Positions 14,525 to 23,111 of a stretch of DNA of 29,255 nt are shown piece by piece (position 1 is the stretch's first letter; the number at the start of each line of letters is the position of its first letter). Both the position numbers and the translations under genes were made by a program. Under the pieces are notes generated by a model. That model was not told where the DNA came from and searched no databases. It saw only the letters and a program-made list of their open reading frames with translations. The DNA lies in contig JAEWVF010000102.1 of the NCBI GenBank assembly GCA_023459215.1, forward strand, positions 1 to 29,255. The letters are read 5' to 3'. The DNA is from Chloroflexota bacterium. GTDB taxonomy: Bacteria; Chloroflexota; Anaerolineae; Anaerolineales; Villigracilaceae.

Positions 14525-16111
14525 ATGAAATTCCACCCGCTCGCCCGCACCGATGCCCTGGTCGCCGCGCTGGTAGCATTTTCCAGCCTGGCGCTCTACA
14601 TCCGCACCCTGGCTCCTGGGCTTTTACTCGGCGATAGCGGCGAGTTCCAGACCCTGGTTTATACCCTCGGTATGACGCATCCCACCGGCTACCCGGTCTT
14701 TGTCTTGCTCGGACGGTTGTTCACGCTCTTGCCCATTGGCGAATTGGCCTGGCGCGCCAATCTGTTTGTGGCGGTTCTGGCTGCGTTCACACTGGCTTGT
14801 GTTTACCTGTCGCTCCGCCTGCTGGCGGGCTGGCGGCTGGCCGCCCTGGCCGGGGCCTTTGCCCTGGCGGTCAATCCGCTGTTCTGGTTTTATGCAGTCG
14901 TCGCTGAGTTGTACGTCCCGGCCTGTGCGCTGGTGGCTTCCATCGTTTTGATGTTGTTGCTCTGGCGACAAAGCGAAAATCCGCGCTTCCTGTTCACTGC
15001 CGGACTGCTCGGTGGGTTGAGCCTGGGCATGCACAGCACTGTTGCACTGATCGCTCCGGGGATCGGAATCTGGCTGCTGGTCAGCGGGAAATTTCGTCAG
15101 ACCTGGAAACCCGCCCTGTGGGGTGCTGGTCTTGGCTTGGTACTGGCTCTTTCCTCTTTCTTCGCTCTCGACCTTTACAACGCCCCCTCAACCTATTACA
15201 ACGCCACCGTCCGCCATGCGCTTTCAGCCTGGGAGATGACCCCCGCTGATTTCGATTCGCCCTTCGAGCGGCTGGGATTCCTGTATACCGGCCGCCAGTT
15301 CAGCCAGCTCATGTTCCGTAAACCTGTTGAAGTGATGCAAAACAATGGCGCTGGCTACCTTGAAATTCTGCAAAATGGATTCGCGCCGTTGATTCTGGCC
15401 TTGATTGGGCTGGGTCTCCCGGCTGTCTTTGTCTCGCACTGGCGCGAGGGACTCTTGTTTCTGCTGGCGGGTGGGGCGCAGACGCTTTTCGCCCTGAACT
15501 ACGAGGTCGACGATTTCTACGTTTTTTTCATCCCCTCGTTCGTTTTCCTGGCGCTCTGGGCCGGGATCGGCCTGGGGAAACTGCAAGACGGCCTCGGGTG
15601 GGGCGCGCGTCGCCTGCTCAAAGGGCAGAAACCGGCCCTGGCCGCCTCCGTGCTGCTGGGCGCAATCATCCTTGGCCGGTCCATCCAGCCTTGGAGCGAA
15701 ATGCTGCTGACCGCCTGGCGGGATGAGCGCGTCACCTTTGCCATTGGCACGCCGCTCGATGAGTATCCCTACCCGATTGAAGATCCGACCTGGGTGCATG
15801 ACGAGGCCGAGGCGCTGGTCAATGCGCTCGAACCGGATGCGATCCTGTTTACCGGCTGGGATGTGCTCTACTCGTATTATTTTGTCGCCCATGTCGAGCA
15901 GGGTAAAACCGGCCTGGCCTTTCATGAAATGTATCCGCAGGATGGCATGAACGGTCTGGCTGAAAGCACCGCCGACTATATCGCCGCCAGCCTGCCGCGC
16001 CCGGTTTACTTTGCCGAGCGGCCCACCGGCGCGGCTGCGGCGCGTTTCACCTTTAAGCCGGTTGTCAAAGATGGCATTCGCCTGTATCAAGTTACCGGAG
16101 TTACCCCGTGA
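14525..16111 (+). CDS. DUF2723 (GT117/GT-C-like) multi-spanning membrane protein
   Basis: A 528-residue membrane protein. The N-terminal DUF2723 signature is clear: LGDSGEFQT with D37 and E40 after a first hydrophobic helix, then THPTGYPVF with H52. Such an acidic loop after the first helix is typical of GT-C glycosyltransferases using polyprenyl-phosphate sugars. About ten hydrophobic stretches follow, with a C-terminal soluble part from about residue 400. It starts 1 bp after the permease stop and its last codons overlap the next gene by 4 bp (GTGA), so it is coupled on both sides. It is unusual inside a sugar-import operon. A role in glycosylating an exported protein or surface polymer is inference. 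Confidence 0.82.
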   Translation: MKFHPLARTDALVAALVAFSSLALYIRTLAPGLLLGDSGEFQTLVYTLGMTHPTGYPVFVLLGRLFTLLPIGELAWRANLFVAVLAAFTLACVYLSLRLLAGWRLAALAGAFALAVNPLFWFYAVVAELYVPACALVASIVLMLLLWRQSENPRFLFTAGLLGGLSLGMHSTVALIAPGIGIWLLVSGKFRQTWKPALWGAGLGLVLALSSFFALDLYNAPSTYYNATVRHALSAWEMTPADFDSPFERLGFLYTGRQFSQLMFRKPVEVMQNNGAGYLEILQNGFAPLILALIGLGLPAVFVSHWREGLLFLLAGGAQTLFALNYEVDDFYVFFIPSFVFLALWAGIGLGKLQDGLGWGARRLLKGQKPALAASVLLGAIILGRSIQPWSEMLLTAWRDERVTFAIGTPLDEYPYPIEDPTWVHDEAEALVNALEPDAILFTGWDVLYSYYFVAHVEQGKTGLAFHEMYPQDGMNGLAESTADYIAASLPRPVYFAERPTGAAAARFTFKPVVKDGIRLYQVTGVTP

Positions 16112-17943
16112 TCAAAGCCCTGATTCCTTCTCTATTGCTGCTGGTTCTGCTGGTTTCCTGTGCCCCGGCTGCCTCCGGCCTCGAACCGGAAGTTGTTTCC
16201 CATACTTTTAGCGCCAGCGACGAGCCAATTCTCAATCCCGAACGCGGATTTTTCACCCCCTATGAATTGCCAGGCAATGCCGGTTTCAGCCCGGTTCGCA
16301 TCACCGGCAATACGCTGGTGCATCTCAACATTCGCCTGGACGAGTACCGCGAGAGCGACCTTCCGCAGGCTGTTTTGGATGGGTTGGAGGTGAACTTCAA
16401 CGATATCCGAGATGCCGGGTTGAAAGCCATCTTTCGGGTGGCCTATAACCAGGGACCATTCCCCGATACGGAGCCGGATGCCTCGAAGGCCTGGGTTTTG
16501 CGCCACATCGAGCAGCTTGCCCCGCTTTTCCAGAAGCACAGCGATGTGATTGCCTGGGTCGAGGCTGGTTTCATCGGCGCCTGGGGCGAGTGGCACACAT
16601 CCACCAACGGCCTGGATAACATCAGCGATAAGCGCGACATCCTGAATGCCCTGCTGGCCGCCATTCCTGGCCGCTATGTCCAGGTGCGCTACCCGGCCAA
16701 TATCATCGAACTGTATCCCGAGCCGCAAGCCGCCGCCCAGGCTTTTGTTGCCCATCACAACGATTGTTTCCTCTCCAGCGACACCGATGTGGGCACCTAT
16801 GAGCGGGATGGCGAGAACACCATCGAACGTGACCAGGCCTACCTGGCCGAGTTGACCAGCATTACCCCGATGAGCGGCGAATCCTGTGCGCCCTTTCCGC
16901 CGCGTTCCGAGTGCAATTCGGCCATCCGCGAGATGGAACTGCTACATTTTTCGGCCATCAATGAGGCCTACCATAAAGGTATTTTGCGCAGTTGGGAGAC
17001 TGGCGGCTGCATGGATGAGGTTGTCAACCGCCTGGGCTATCGCCTCGGCCTGACCCGCGCCGATTTTAATGAACAGGTGCGTCCCGGCGGCCTGCTCAAC
17101 CTGAAGGTGGAACTCGAAAATACCGGTTTTGCCGCCCCGGTCAACCCACGCCCGATCTTTGTCGTTTTGCAGCAGGACAAGTCCATTTTCCTGACGACCC
17201 TTGAGCCGCTCGACGCGCGTTCCTTCCAACCCGGCGCGTCATCATTTATGGCCCAATTGCGCCTGCCTTCGAATATGGCCGAAGGGGCCTACAACCTGGC
17301 ACTCTGGCTGCCGGATCCGGCTGCAAGCCTGCAAAATAACCCGCTCTATGCCATTCGCTTTGCGAATGAAAACGTTTGGGATGAATCCACAGGCTACAAC
17401 CTCCTGGGACAGGTCACGGTCAGCAAGTCCGCTGGCGGCAGCGTCGAGAAAACTGATTTCCTGACCGTGCTGGAAATGGTCGGCGGCCACAACAGCCCGC
17501 TGCCGACTTCCACCGCGGCTCCGCTGGCTACCCTCGCGCCGACCGCCGCGCCCGAACCGATTTCGAACCTCCAGGCCGAAAGCGACTCGGAGGTTCTGAA
17601 CCTGCAATTCACCTTCATCGGCGCGCTGGAGGATTACAACGGCTTCCAGGTTTTCCTCGACACTGATCAAAACCCGGCCAGCGGCTTTGCGATTGGCGGG
17701 TTGGGCGCGGAATTCCTGCTCGAAAACGGCACGCTCAACGCTTACGCCGGCTCCGGCTCCGATTGGAACTGGACCCCGCTCGAAAACGAGATTGTTCACC
17801 TTAACGATGAGCAAACCGCCCGCTGGAGCGTCCTGCTGGCTGACGTGGGCAATTCCCAGGCTTTTGATTTTGCCGCCCAACTGGTGGATACGGACTGGAA
17901 TACTGTTTTCACCAGCCCCAAGCAGACTGTGATTCTGCCATGA
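16108..17943 (+). CDS. DUF4874/DUF4832-type exported lipoprotein
   Basis: A 611-residue lipoprotein with GTG start. Residues 1-17 form a signal peptide and VLLVSC places the lipid-bearing cysteine at C18. NPERGFF (43-49) marks the start of the DUF4874 region, a predicted TIM-barrel-like domain. WVEAGFIGAWGEWH (150-163) with E152 and E161 looks like a glycosidase active-site strand, and a DUF4832 region follows to about 450. A Pro/Thr/Ala linker (about 471-487) leads to a C-terminal beta-sandwich that may bind carbohydrate. The gene overlaps the DUF2723 gene and the GNAT gene by 4 bp each, implying tightly matched expression. Family activity is not established to my knowledge; a surface glycan hydrolase or binder is inference. 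Confidence 0.8.
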   Translation: MIKALIPSLLLLVLLVSCAPAASGLEPEVVSHTFSASDEPILNPERGFFTPYELPGNAGFSPVRITGNTLVHLNIRLDEYRESDLPQAVLDGLEVNFNDIRDAGLKAIFRVAYNQGPFPDTEPDASKAWVLRHIEQLAPLFQKHSDVIAWVEAGFIGAWGEWHTSTNGLDNISDKRDILNALLAAIPGRYVQVRYPANIIELYPEPQAAAQAFVAHHNDCFLSSDTDVGTYERDGENTIERDQAYLAELTSITPMSGESCAPFPPRSECNSAIREMELLHFSAINEAYHKGILRSWETGGCMDEVVNRLGYRLGLTRADFNEQVRPGGLLNLKVELENTGFAAPVNPRPIFVVLQQDKSIFLTTLEPLDARSFQPGASSFMAQLRLPSNMAEGAYNLALWLPDPAASLQNNPLYAIRFANENVWDESTGYNLLGQVTVSKSAGGSVEKTDFLTVLEMVGGHNSPLPTSTAAPLATLAPTAAPEPISNLQAESDSEVLNLQFTFIGALEDYNGFQVFLDTDQNPASGFAIGGLGAEFLLENGTLNAYAGSGSDWNWTPLENEIVHLNDEQTARWSVLLADVGNSQAFDFAAQLVDTDWNTVFTSPKQTVILP

Positions 17944-18479
17944 CCACCCTCGAAATTCGTTTCCTGCCAGTCGATCAAATTTCCCCCGAACTCGACCGAG
18001 CTATTGACACTCTCGACCACCTGGCCTTTGCGGGCGAACAGGATGACAACCCCGAATTTGCCTCCATCGAGTGGGGTTCGCCAGACTGGATGGTGCTTGG
18101 CCTCTTGGATGATGATCTGGTCAGCCAGCTTTGCCTGCACAAACGTGAGATTGCTGTCGGCGCAGAGCGGGTTTGGGTGGCGGGTGTCGGCGGGGTGGCG
18201 ACTCATCCCGACTGGCTGCGGCGCGGATTTGCCTCCCAGGTGCTGCGCGCCTCGGAAACCTTCATGCGTGATGAATTGCAGGTTCCCTTCGGCCTGCTGG
18301 TCTGCGCCGACGAAACCCAGCCAGTCTATGCGCGTTGTGGCTGGCAGACTGTCGCCCGGTCACTGGTCTTTGTCCAGAACGAAAAACCGCGCCGCCTCGA
18401 AACCTGTGTCATGATTTTGCCGCTTTCCAATCAGGCCTGGCCGTCTGGCGAAATCAACCTGCTCGGTCTGCCCTGGTAA
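17940..18479 (+). CDS. GNAT-family N-acetyltransferase
   Basis: A 179-residue cytoplasmic acetyltransferase. The core VGGVATHPDWLRRGFASQVL has the acetyl-CoA loop R94-R95-G96-F97-A98 (R-x-x-G-x-A type), followed by LLVCADETQPVYARCGW, the usual motif-B tail with YxxxGW. Overall arrangement resembles AAC(2')/NodA-like members, including a C-terminal tail ending in a Trp, but resistance is not implied. ATG overlaps the stop of the DUF4832 gene by 4 bp (ATGA), so it is translationally coupled to an exported protein and a membrane glycosyltransferase-like protein. It might acetylate an amino sugar or a glycan precursor; this is inference. Substrate is unknown. Confidence 0.85.
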   Translation: MTTLEIRFLPVDQISPELDRAIDTLDHLAFAGEQDDNPEFASIEWGSPDWMVLGLLDDDLVSQLCLHKREIAVGAERVWVAGVGGVATHPDWLRRGFASQVLRASETFMRDELQVPFGLLVCADETQPVYARCGWQTVARSLVFVQNEKPRRLETCVMILPLSNQAWPSGEINLLGLPW

Positions 18480-18480
18480 A

Positions 18481-18512
18481 ACCTGATACCTGACATCTCA
18501 TACCTGACACCC
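18481..18512 (+). repeat. ACCTGATACCTGACA-type short repeat cluster
   Basis: The 44-bp gap before the GH4 gene consists mostly of imperfect units of CCTGAYA (acctgatacc tgacatctca tacctgacac). The same units fill the 23110-23199 gap. Such units are typical dispersed intergenic repeats; a ribosome site (aaggag) follows directly. Confidence 0.75.
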
Positions 18513-18523
18513 AAGGAGTTCCT

Positions 18524-19855
18524 ATGACCAAGATAGCTTTTATCGGCGCTGGCAGCCTCGGCTTCACCGGCGAACTTGTCCGCGATATCCTGACCTTCCC
18601 GCTGCTGGAAGATGCCACCCTTGCGCTGATGGACATCCACCCCGGGCGCCTCGAATGGGCCAAGAAAGGCGTCGAAAAACTGATCGCTGCCGGGCAGCGT
18701 CCCGCCAGGGTAACGGCGACCCTCGACCGGGTCGAAGCGCTGCGCGATGCAGACGTCGTCCTGACCACCATCCTGGCCGGTTCGACCGAAGTCTGGCGGC
18801 ACGATATCGAAATCCCCAAAAAATACGGCGTTGATATTAACGTCGGCGATACACGTGGCCCGAGCGGCATTTTCCGCTTCCTGCGCACGATCAACCCGAT
18901 GATGGACATTGTCCGCGACATGGAGAAAGTTTGCCCAAATGCTGTTTTGCTCAATTACACCAACCCGATGGCGATGCTGGTCTCTTCCATCCAGAAACAG
19001 ACCTTTATCTCCACCACCGGGCTATGCCACTCGGTGCAGGGTACGGCCATGATGCTGGCCGAATGGATCGGCGCGCGCTACGAGGAGATCGATTACACCT
19101 GCGCGGGCATCAATCACATGGCCTGGTATCTCGACTACAAATGGAAGGGCCAGGACGCGTACCCGCTCATCCATAAAGCCATCGCCGAGCGCGCTGAAAT
19201 CTACAATGCCGAACCGGTGCGCAACGAAATGTACCTGGCCTTGGGCAAGTACGTTACCGAATCGAGCGGCCACAACTCCGAATACAACTGGTGGTTCCGC
19301 AAACGCCCCGACCTGATCGAAAAATATTGCACCCACGGCAGCAACTGGAATCCCGGCGAGTATGCCTATATCCTGAAGGAATATCAGCATAACGAAGTCA
19401 CCTGGCAGGATCAGGTCAAGGAAGAGCTGGCGCGCCCGCTTGAAGCCGAGGATCTGGAGCGCGGCCACGAATATGCCGCCTACATCATCAATGCGCTGAA
19501 GGGCGGCGAACCCTTCAAGTTCAATGGCAATGTCCAGAACACCAACCTGGTCAGCAACCTGCCCCAAAACGCCTGCGTTGAAGTGCCGGTGCTTGTGGAC
19601 CGTGCCGGGTTCCACCCCATGCACGTTGGCGCGCTGCCTGCTGAGTGCGCCCTGATGACCGGTCTTTCCAGCGGCATCGAGGAGCTTGCCATCCAGGCTT
19701 CCCTGCTGGGCGACCCGACCCTGGTTTACCGCGCCATTTGCCACGACCCGCTGACCGCCTCGGTGCTGTCGCTGGCTGAAATCCGCCAGATGACCAATGA
19801 ACTGTTTGCGCAGCATCAGGATTATCTGCCACAGTTCAAAATTCATAAGGTATAA
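18524..19855 (+). CDS. GH4 alpha-galactosidase (MelA-like), NAD- and metal-dependent
   Basis: A 443-residue cytoplasmic glycosidase of family GH4, which cleaves glycosides by an NAD-dependent oxidation-elimination route. Visible marks: the Rossmann start KIAFIGAGSLGFT for NAD, GDTRGPSGIFRFLRT, LNYTNPMAM, GLCHSVQGT with metal ligand C168 and H169, and CAGINHMAW with N197-H198 as in MelA. Length is close to MelA (about 450). Among GH4 groups these motifs fit alpha-galactosidase best; alpha-galacturonidase or alpha-glucosidase are the alternatives. A clear ribosome site (aaggag) precedes ATG 18524. It is in the same operon as a sugar importer and tagatose-pathway genes, so it likely releases galactose-type units from imported oligosaccharides. 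Confidence 0.9.
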   Translation: MTKIAFIGAGSLGFTGELVRDILTFPLLEDATLALMDIHPGRLEWAKKGVEKLIAAGQRPARVTATLDRVEALRDADVVLTTILAGSTEVWRHDIEIPKKYGVDINVGDTRGPSGIFRFLRTINPMMDIVRDMEKVCPNAVLLNYTNPMAMLVSSIQKQTFISTTGLCHSVQGTAMMLAEWIGARYEEIDYTCAGINHMAWYLDYKWKGQDAYPLIHKAIAERAEIYNAEPVRNEMYLALGKYVTESSGHNSEYNWWFRKRPDLIEKYCTHGSNWNPGEYAYILKEYQHNEVTWQDQVKEELARPLEAEDLERGHEYAAYIINALKGGEPFKFNGNVQNTNLVSNLPQNACVEVPVLVDRAGFHPMHVGALPAECALMTGLSSGIEELAIQASLLGDPTLVYRAICHDPLTASVLSLAEIRQMTNELFAQHQDYLPQFKIHKV

Positions 19856-19901
19856 GGAGGTGATTTCGGGGTTGTTTCGGCTTGTTTCTCCCTCATCATA
19901 G
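19854..19901 (+). other. Perfect Shine-Dalgarno with a possible 9-codon leader ORF ending at RNA motif copy B
   Basis: AAGGAGGTGAT (19854-19864) is a full-length complement of the 16S rRNA 3' end, yet no annotated gene starts there. The nearest start is TTG 19872, giving a 9-residue peptide that stops with TAG at 19899-19901, exactly at the first base of the structured motif. The 11-nt gap from GGAGG to TTG is longer than ideal, so translation is uncertain. Confidence 0.35.
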
Positions 19902-19965
19902 CGAGTGGCGGGGTGCGTTCCGTTGACCAGCCGTGTCCCTGTCTGCACCGTGTGAGCGGTGTCGT
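19901..19965 (+). ncRNA. Candidate cis-regulatory RNA motif, copy B (leader of secreted beta-helix gene)
   Basis: P1 is GCGA (19901-19904) with TCGT (19962-19965). P2 is GTGGC (19905-19909) with GCCGT (19930-19934), enclosing the conserved GGGGTGCG. The CCCTGTC joint is conserved. P3 is CACCG (19946-19950) with CGGTG (19957-19961). Relative to copy A, P2 has C-G changed to U.G and P3 has two exchanged base pairs, so helices are kept while sequence changes. The strong ribosome site gaggag starts about 18 nt downstream. Confidence 0.65.
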
Positions 19966-19992
19966 GGCGGTCACATTCCAGTGAGGAGAACC

Positions 19993-22107
19993 ATGAAATT
20001 CGCAAAGTTATTCACCCTTTTGGCGGCTATCAGCCTTTTTACCAGCTTATTCCTGCCACTCACATCTGTTTTTGCAGCAACCGATACCCTGCTCCCGACC
20101 GCCTACGTTACCACGTCAGGCGGCAGCGGCGGGCAGCCGGTTGCCAATCTGCATGTTCAAGACCAGAGCGGCACCCAGGATGACTGGAACAAATACGTGG
20201 AATTCACCACCCCCAGCGCCAACTATGCCGGGTATCGCAAATATACGCTCCCGGCCGGTATCAGCCCGGCCAGTATCACCGGTATTCAGGTTAAGGCCAA
20301 TTATCGCGGCCCGGTTAAATCGACCCAAACCTGGTCATGGAAAATTTACAACTGGACGACCTCGGCCTGGGTCAACCTGGGCGATAATGCTTCCGCCCAA
20401 AGCTGGAAGTGGACTCTCTTGACCTTCAACGCCACCGGCACATTTGCGAACTACGTTAAGAACGACACCCGCGAAATCCGCATTCGAGTACAGTCGAACA
20501 ATGCTGTGGATAACGCTTTGCTCGACTACGAGGCCCTGATAATTACCTCCGGCGGCGGATCGACCTCCACCCCGACCAGTGTCCCGCCTACCGCGACCTT
20601 CACCCCAACATCCACCTTGCCCGGCCCTACCCCGACATTCACTCCTGTGACCCCAACCAATACACCCCTGCCTGCGACCAATACCCCCGAGCCGGGAGTC
20701 TGTTCCCGTTTTGTCGCTGCCAACGGTAACGATGGCAATGACGGGCTGACCACTGTCACACCCTGGAAAACCGTCCAAAAGGCAGCCAATTCGGCCCAGC
20801 CCGGCGATGTTGTTTGCGTACGCGCTGGAACCTACAATGAAAAGATTACCATCAACGTTTCTGGCACCGCTGGGGCTTATATCACCTTCCAGAGCTATCC
20901 CGGTGAGACGGCCGTTCTGGATGGAACTGGCATTACGGTTCCGGCAGATGATAACGGTATGATTTTTGTCCAGGATAAAGCCTACCTGATCATCAGGGGT
21001 TTCGAAGTGCGCAATTACAAAACATCCACCAAGAATCGCGTTCCGATCGGAATCCGCCTGGTTGGAACTTCTCATCACATCGAAATCCGCGACAATATTC
21101 TCCATCATGTTGAACACAATGGGACTGCCAAAAACGGCACCGATGCGCATGGTATCGCTATTCACGGCACATCCGGGACAACTGCGCTGAGCAACATCAT
21201 TGTCGATGGCAATGAACTCTACAGTCTGAAGCTTGGTTCATCCGAAGCGCTGGTGCTCAACGGCAATGTTGCCAATTGGCAGGTTACGAACAACACGATT
21301 CACGATGTCAACAACATCGGCATCGACATCATCGGTTTCGAAGGCACCGCTCCTGCCAATGACCAGGCTCGTGATGGGCTGGTGGCCTACAACGATGTTT
21401 ACAACATCAACTCTGCCGGGAATGTGGCCTACGGCAACGAGCGCTCGGCCGGTTGCATCTATGTCGATGGCGGGACGCGCGTCACCATCGAATACAACAA
21501 AGCCCATAACTGCAATATCGGCGTAGAAATCGCCAGCGAGCACCAGGGCACAGCAACCTCTTATGTGACCGTTCGCAATAACTTTATCTATGGCAACACC
21601 GATGCCGGGATCAGCATGGGCGGCTACGATACCCAGCGCGGCTCCACCGAAAACTGTGTGATTGTCAACAACACCCTTTACAACAACGCTGCCATCAGTG
21701 GGGCCTGGGGGGCTGAGTTGTACATCCAGTACGATACGCGTAATAACATCATCAAAAATAATATTTTCTTTGCCAAGAGTGGTTTGCCGTATATCCAGAG
21801 CTGGAGCGCGGTCATGACCAACAACGTGATGAACAACAACCTGTTCTTTGGCGGGGCTTCCTGGCAATGGAAAAATGTCTCCTACTCAACGTTTGCCGCC
21901 TATCAGTCTGGCTCGGGCAATGACGCCAGCAGCCTGAACGGTCTTGACCCGCTGTTGGTGTCGGCTGCTTTGGGCAACCTGCACCTGCAAAATGCTTCTC
22001 CGGCCATCGATGCCGGCCAAAACCTGGCCGAGTCTGGTTCATTCGATATTGATGGGGAAGCCCGCATCCAAAGTGTGATCGACCTCGGCGCAGACGAAGT
22101 ACGCTAA
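19993..22107 (+). CDS. Secreted multidomain right-handed beta-helix protein (polysaccharide lyase/hydrolase-like)
   Basis: A 704-residue exported protein. Residues 1-29 are a Sec signal peptide (KLFTLLAAISLFTSLFLP, cleavage near VFA-A). About 30-185 is a beta-rich domain of unknown type (ATDTLLPTAY...), perhaps carbohydrate-binding. About 190-235 is a Thr/Pro linker. From 236 on comes a parallel beta-helix with a DUF1565-like opening (FVAANGNDGNDGL, WKTVQKAANSAQPGDVVCVRAGTY) and many N-rich PbH1 coils, ending SPAIDAGQ..DIDGEAR..DLGADE. The start is ATG 19993 behind gaggag; in-frame upstream codons from 19933 lie in the RNA leader. The fold suggests a polysaccharide lyase or hydrolase; substrate and catalytic residues are not identifiable. 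Confidence 0.82.
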   Translation: MKFAKLFTLLAAISLFTSLFLPLTSVFAATDTLLPTAYVTTSGGSGGQPVANLHVQDQSGTQDDWNKYVEFTTPSANYAGYRKYTLPAGISPASITGIQVKANYRGPVKSTQTWSWKIYNWTTSAWVNLGDNASAQSWKWTLLTFNATGTFANYVKNDTREIRIRVQSNNAVDNALLDYEALIITSGGGSTSTPTSVPPTATFTPTSTLPGPTPTFTPVTPTNTPLPATNTPEPGVCSRFVAANGNDGNDGLTTVTPWKTVQKAANSAQPGDVVCVRAGTYNEKITINVSGTAGAYITFQSYPGETAVLDGTGITVPADDNGMIFVQDKAYLIIRGFEVRNYKTSTKNRVPIGIRLVGTSHHIEIRDNILHHVEHNGTAKNGTDAHGIAIHGTSGTTALSNIIVDGNELYSLKLGSSEALVLNGNVANWQVTNNTIHDVNNIGIDIIGFEGTAPANDQARDGLVAYNDVYNINSAGNVAYGNERSAGCIYVDGGTRVTIEYNKAHNCNIGVEIASEHQGTATSYVTVRNNFIYGNTDAGISMGGYDTQRGSTENCVIVNNTLYNNAAISGAWGAELYIQYDTRNNIIKNNIFFAKSGLPYIQSWSAVMTNNVMNNNLFFGGASWQWKNVSYSTFAAYQSGSGNDASSLNGLDPLLVSAALGNLHLQNASPAIDAGQNLAESGSFDIDGEARIQSVIDLGADEVR

Positions 22108-22117
22108 CCCAACCTAT

Positions 22118-22146
22118 GCTGGGGCGGGAAACTTTCCCGCCCCAGC
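22118..22146 (+). repeat. Perfect 29-bp GC-rich palindrome before the aldolase gene
   Basis: Arms GCTGGGGCGGGAAA and TTTCCCGCCCCAGC (14 bp each) flank one central C, the same 14-1-14 layout as 12628-12656. It is followed by the ribosome site of the aldolase gene and not by a T-run, so it is more likely an mRNA processing or stability hairpin than a terminator. Confidence 0.85.
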
Positions 22147-22158
22147 CGAAAGGAATCT

Positions 22159-23109
22159 ATGCTCAAACCCCTCTCCATCGGAAAACTGCGCGGCCTGCAG
22201 GCCTGTGCCTCGCCGCGCGGAACTTTCACCTGCCTGGCCCTCGACCATCGCCAGAACCTGCGCAAAGCCAACCCGGTCTTTGTCGCGGATGCCGAACTCA
22301 GCCGCTTCAAGCTGGATGTGACCGCCGAACTGGCCCCCTACGCCACCTCCGTCCTGCTTGACCCGGAAGTATCCGCCGCCCAGGCCATCGCCGCTGGCAA
22401 GCTGCCCGGCGACAGGGCTTTTGTCGTCGCGGTTGAATCGACCGGTTATGGCGGCGAAGCCACCGCCCGGCGTGGGCAGGTCATCCCCGGCTGGAGCGTG
22501 GAAAAGGCCAAACGCATGGGTGCGAGCATGATCAAACTGCTCGTTTACTACCATCCCGATTCGCCCACTGCTGCTGAAGCTGAAGCCTTCACCGCCCAGA
22601 TCGCCGCTGAATGCGTCAAATACGATCTGGGCCTGATGCTCGAACCGCTTTCCTATTCGCTCGCCGAAGCCAAACTGACCAGCGACGAAAAACGCTACGT
22701 AGTGGTCGAAACCGCCCGCCGCCTGACCCCTATCCCTGGCGTGGATGTGCTCAAAGCCGAGGTGCCGCTCGCCACCGACGATCTCGACGAGGCTCGTTTG
22801 GCCGCCGCTTGCGACGAAGTCAGCGCCGCCTCCGTCACGCCCTGGATTCTGCTCTCCGCCGCTGTGACCTTCGAAACCTACCAGCGCCAGATCATCGCTG
22901 CCTGTCAGGCCGGGGCCTCCGGCATTGCCGTGGGCCGCGCCGTTTGGCAGGAAGCGGTGCAACTCGACGGCCAGCCGCGCCTCGATTTCCTGCGCGGCAC
23001 CGCCCGCGAACGTCTCACCCGCCTGAACGCCCTGTGCCAGGCCCTTGCCAAACCCTATACCGATTTTTACACCGCCGAAGCCCCCTCCGACTGGTACAAA
23101 AACTATTAA
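22159..23109 (+). CDS. LacD-like class I aldolase (tagatose 1,6-bisphosphate aldolase family)
   Basis: A 316-residue cytoplasmic TIM-barrel aldolase. Motifs seen: FTCLALDHR near the N-terminus (LacD/YihT style ALDxR), SMIKLLVYYHPD with K126, and VLKAEVPLA with K199 placed like the Schiff-base lysine of LacD. Length is near LacD (about 325). The family cleaves tagatose 1,6-bisphosphate to dihydroxyacetone phosphate and glyceraldehyde 3-phosphate; YihT homologues cleave sulfofructose 1-phosphate. With an AgaS-like protein, alpha-galactosidases and a PfkB kinase in the operon, the tagatose role is favoured. A ribosome site (aaagga) precedes ATG 22159. The 90-bp gap downstream is filled with short repeats before the kinase. 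Confidence 0.85.
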   Translation: MLKPLSIGKLRGLQACASPRGTFTCLALDHRQNLRKANPVFVADAELSRFKLDVTAELAPYATSVLLDPEVSAAQAIAAGKLPGDRAFVVAVESTGYGGEATARRGQVIPGWSVEKAKRMGASMIKLLVYYHPDSPTAAEAEAFTAQIAAECVKYDLGLMLEPLSYSLAEAKLTSDEKRYVVVETARRLTPIPGVDVLKAEVPLATDDLDEARLAAACDEVSAASVTPWILLSAAVTFETYQRQIIAACQAGASGIAVGRAVWQEAVQLDGQPRLDFLRGTARERLTRLNALCQALAKPYTDFYTAEAPSDWYKNY

Positions 23110-23111
23110 GG

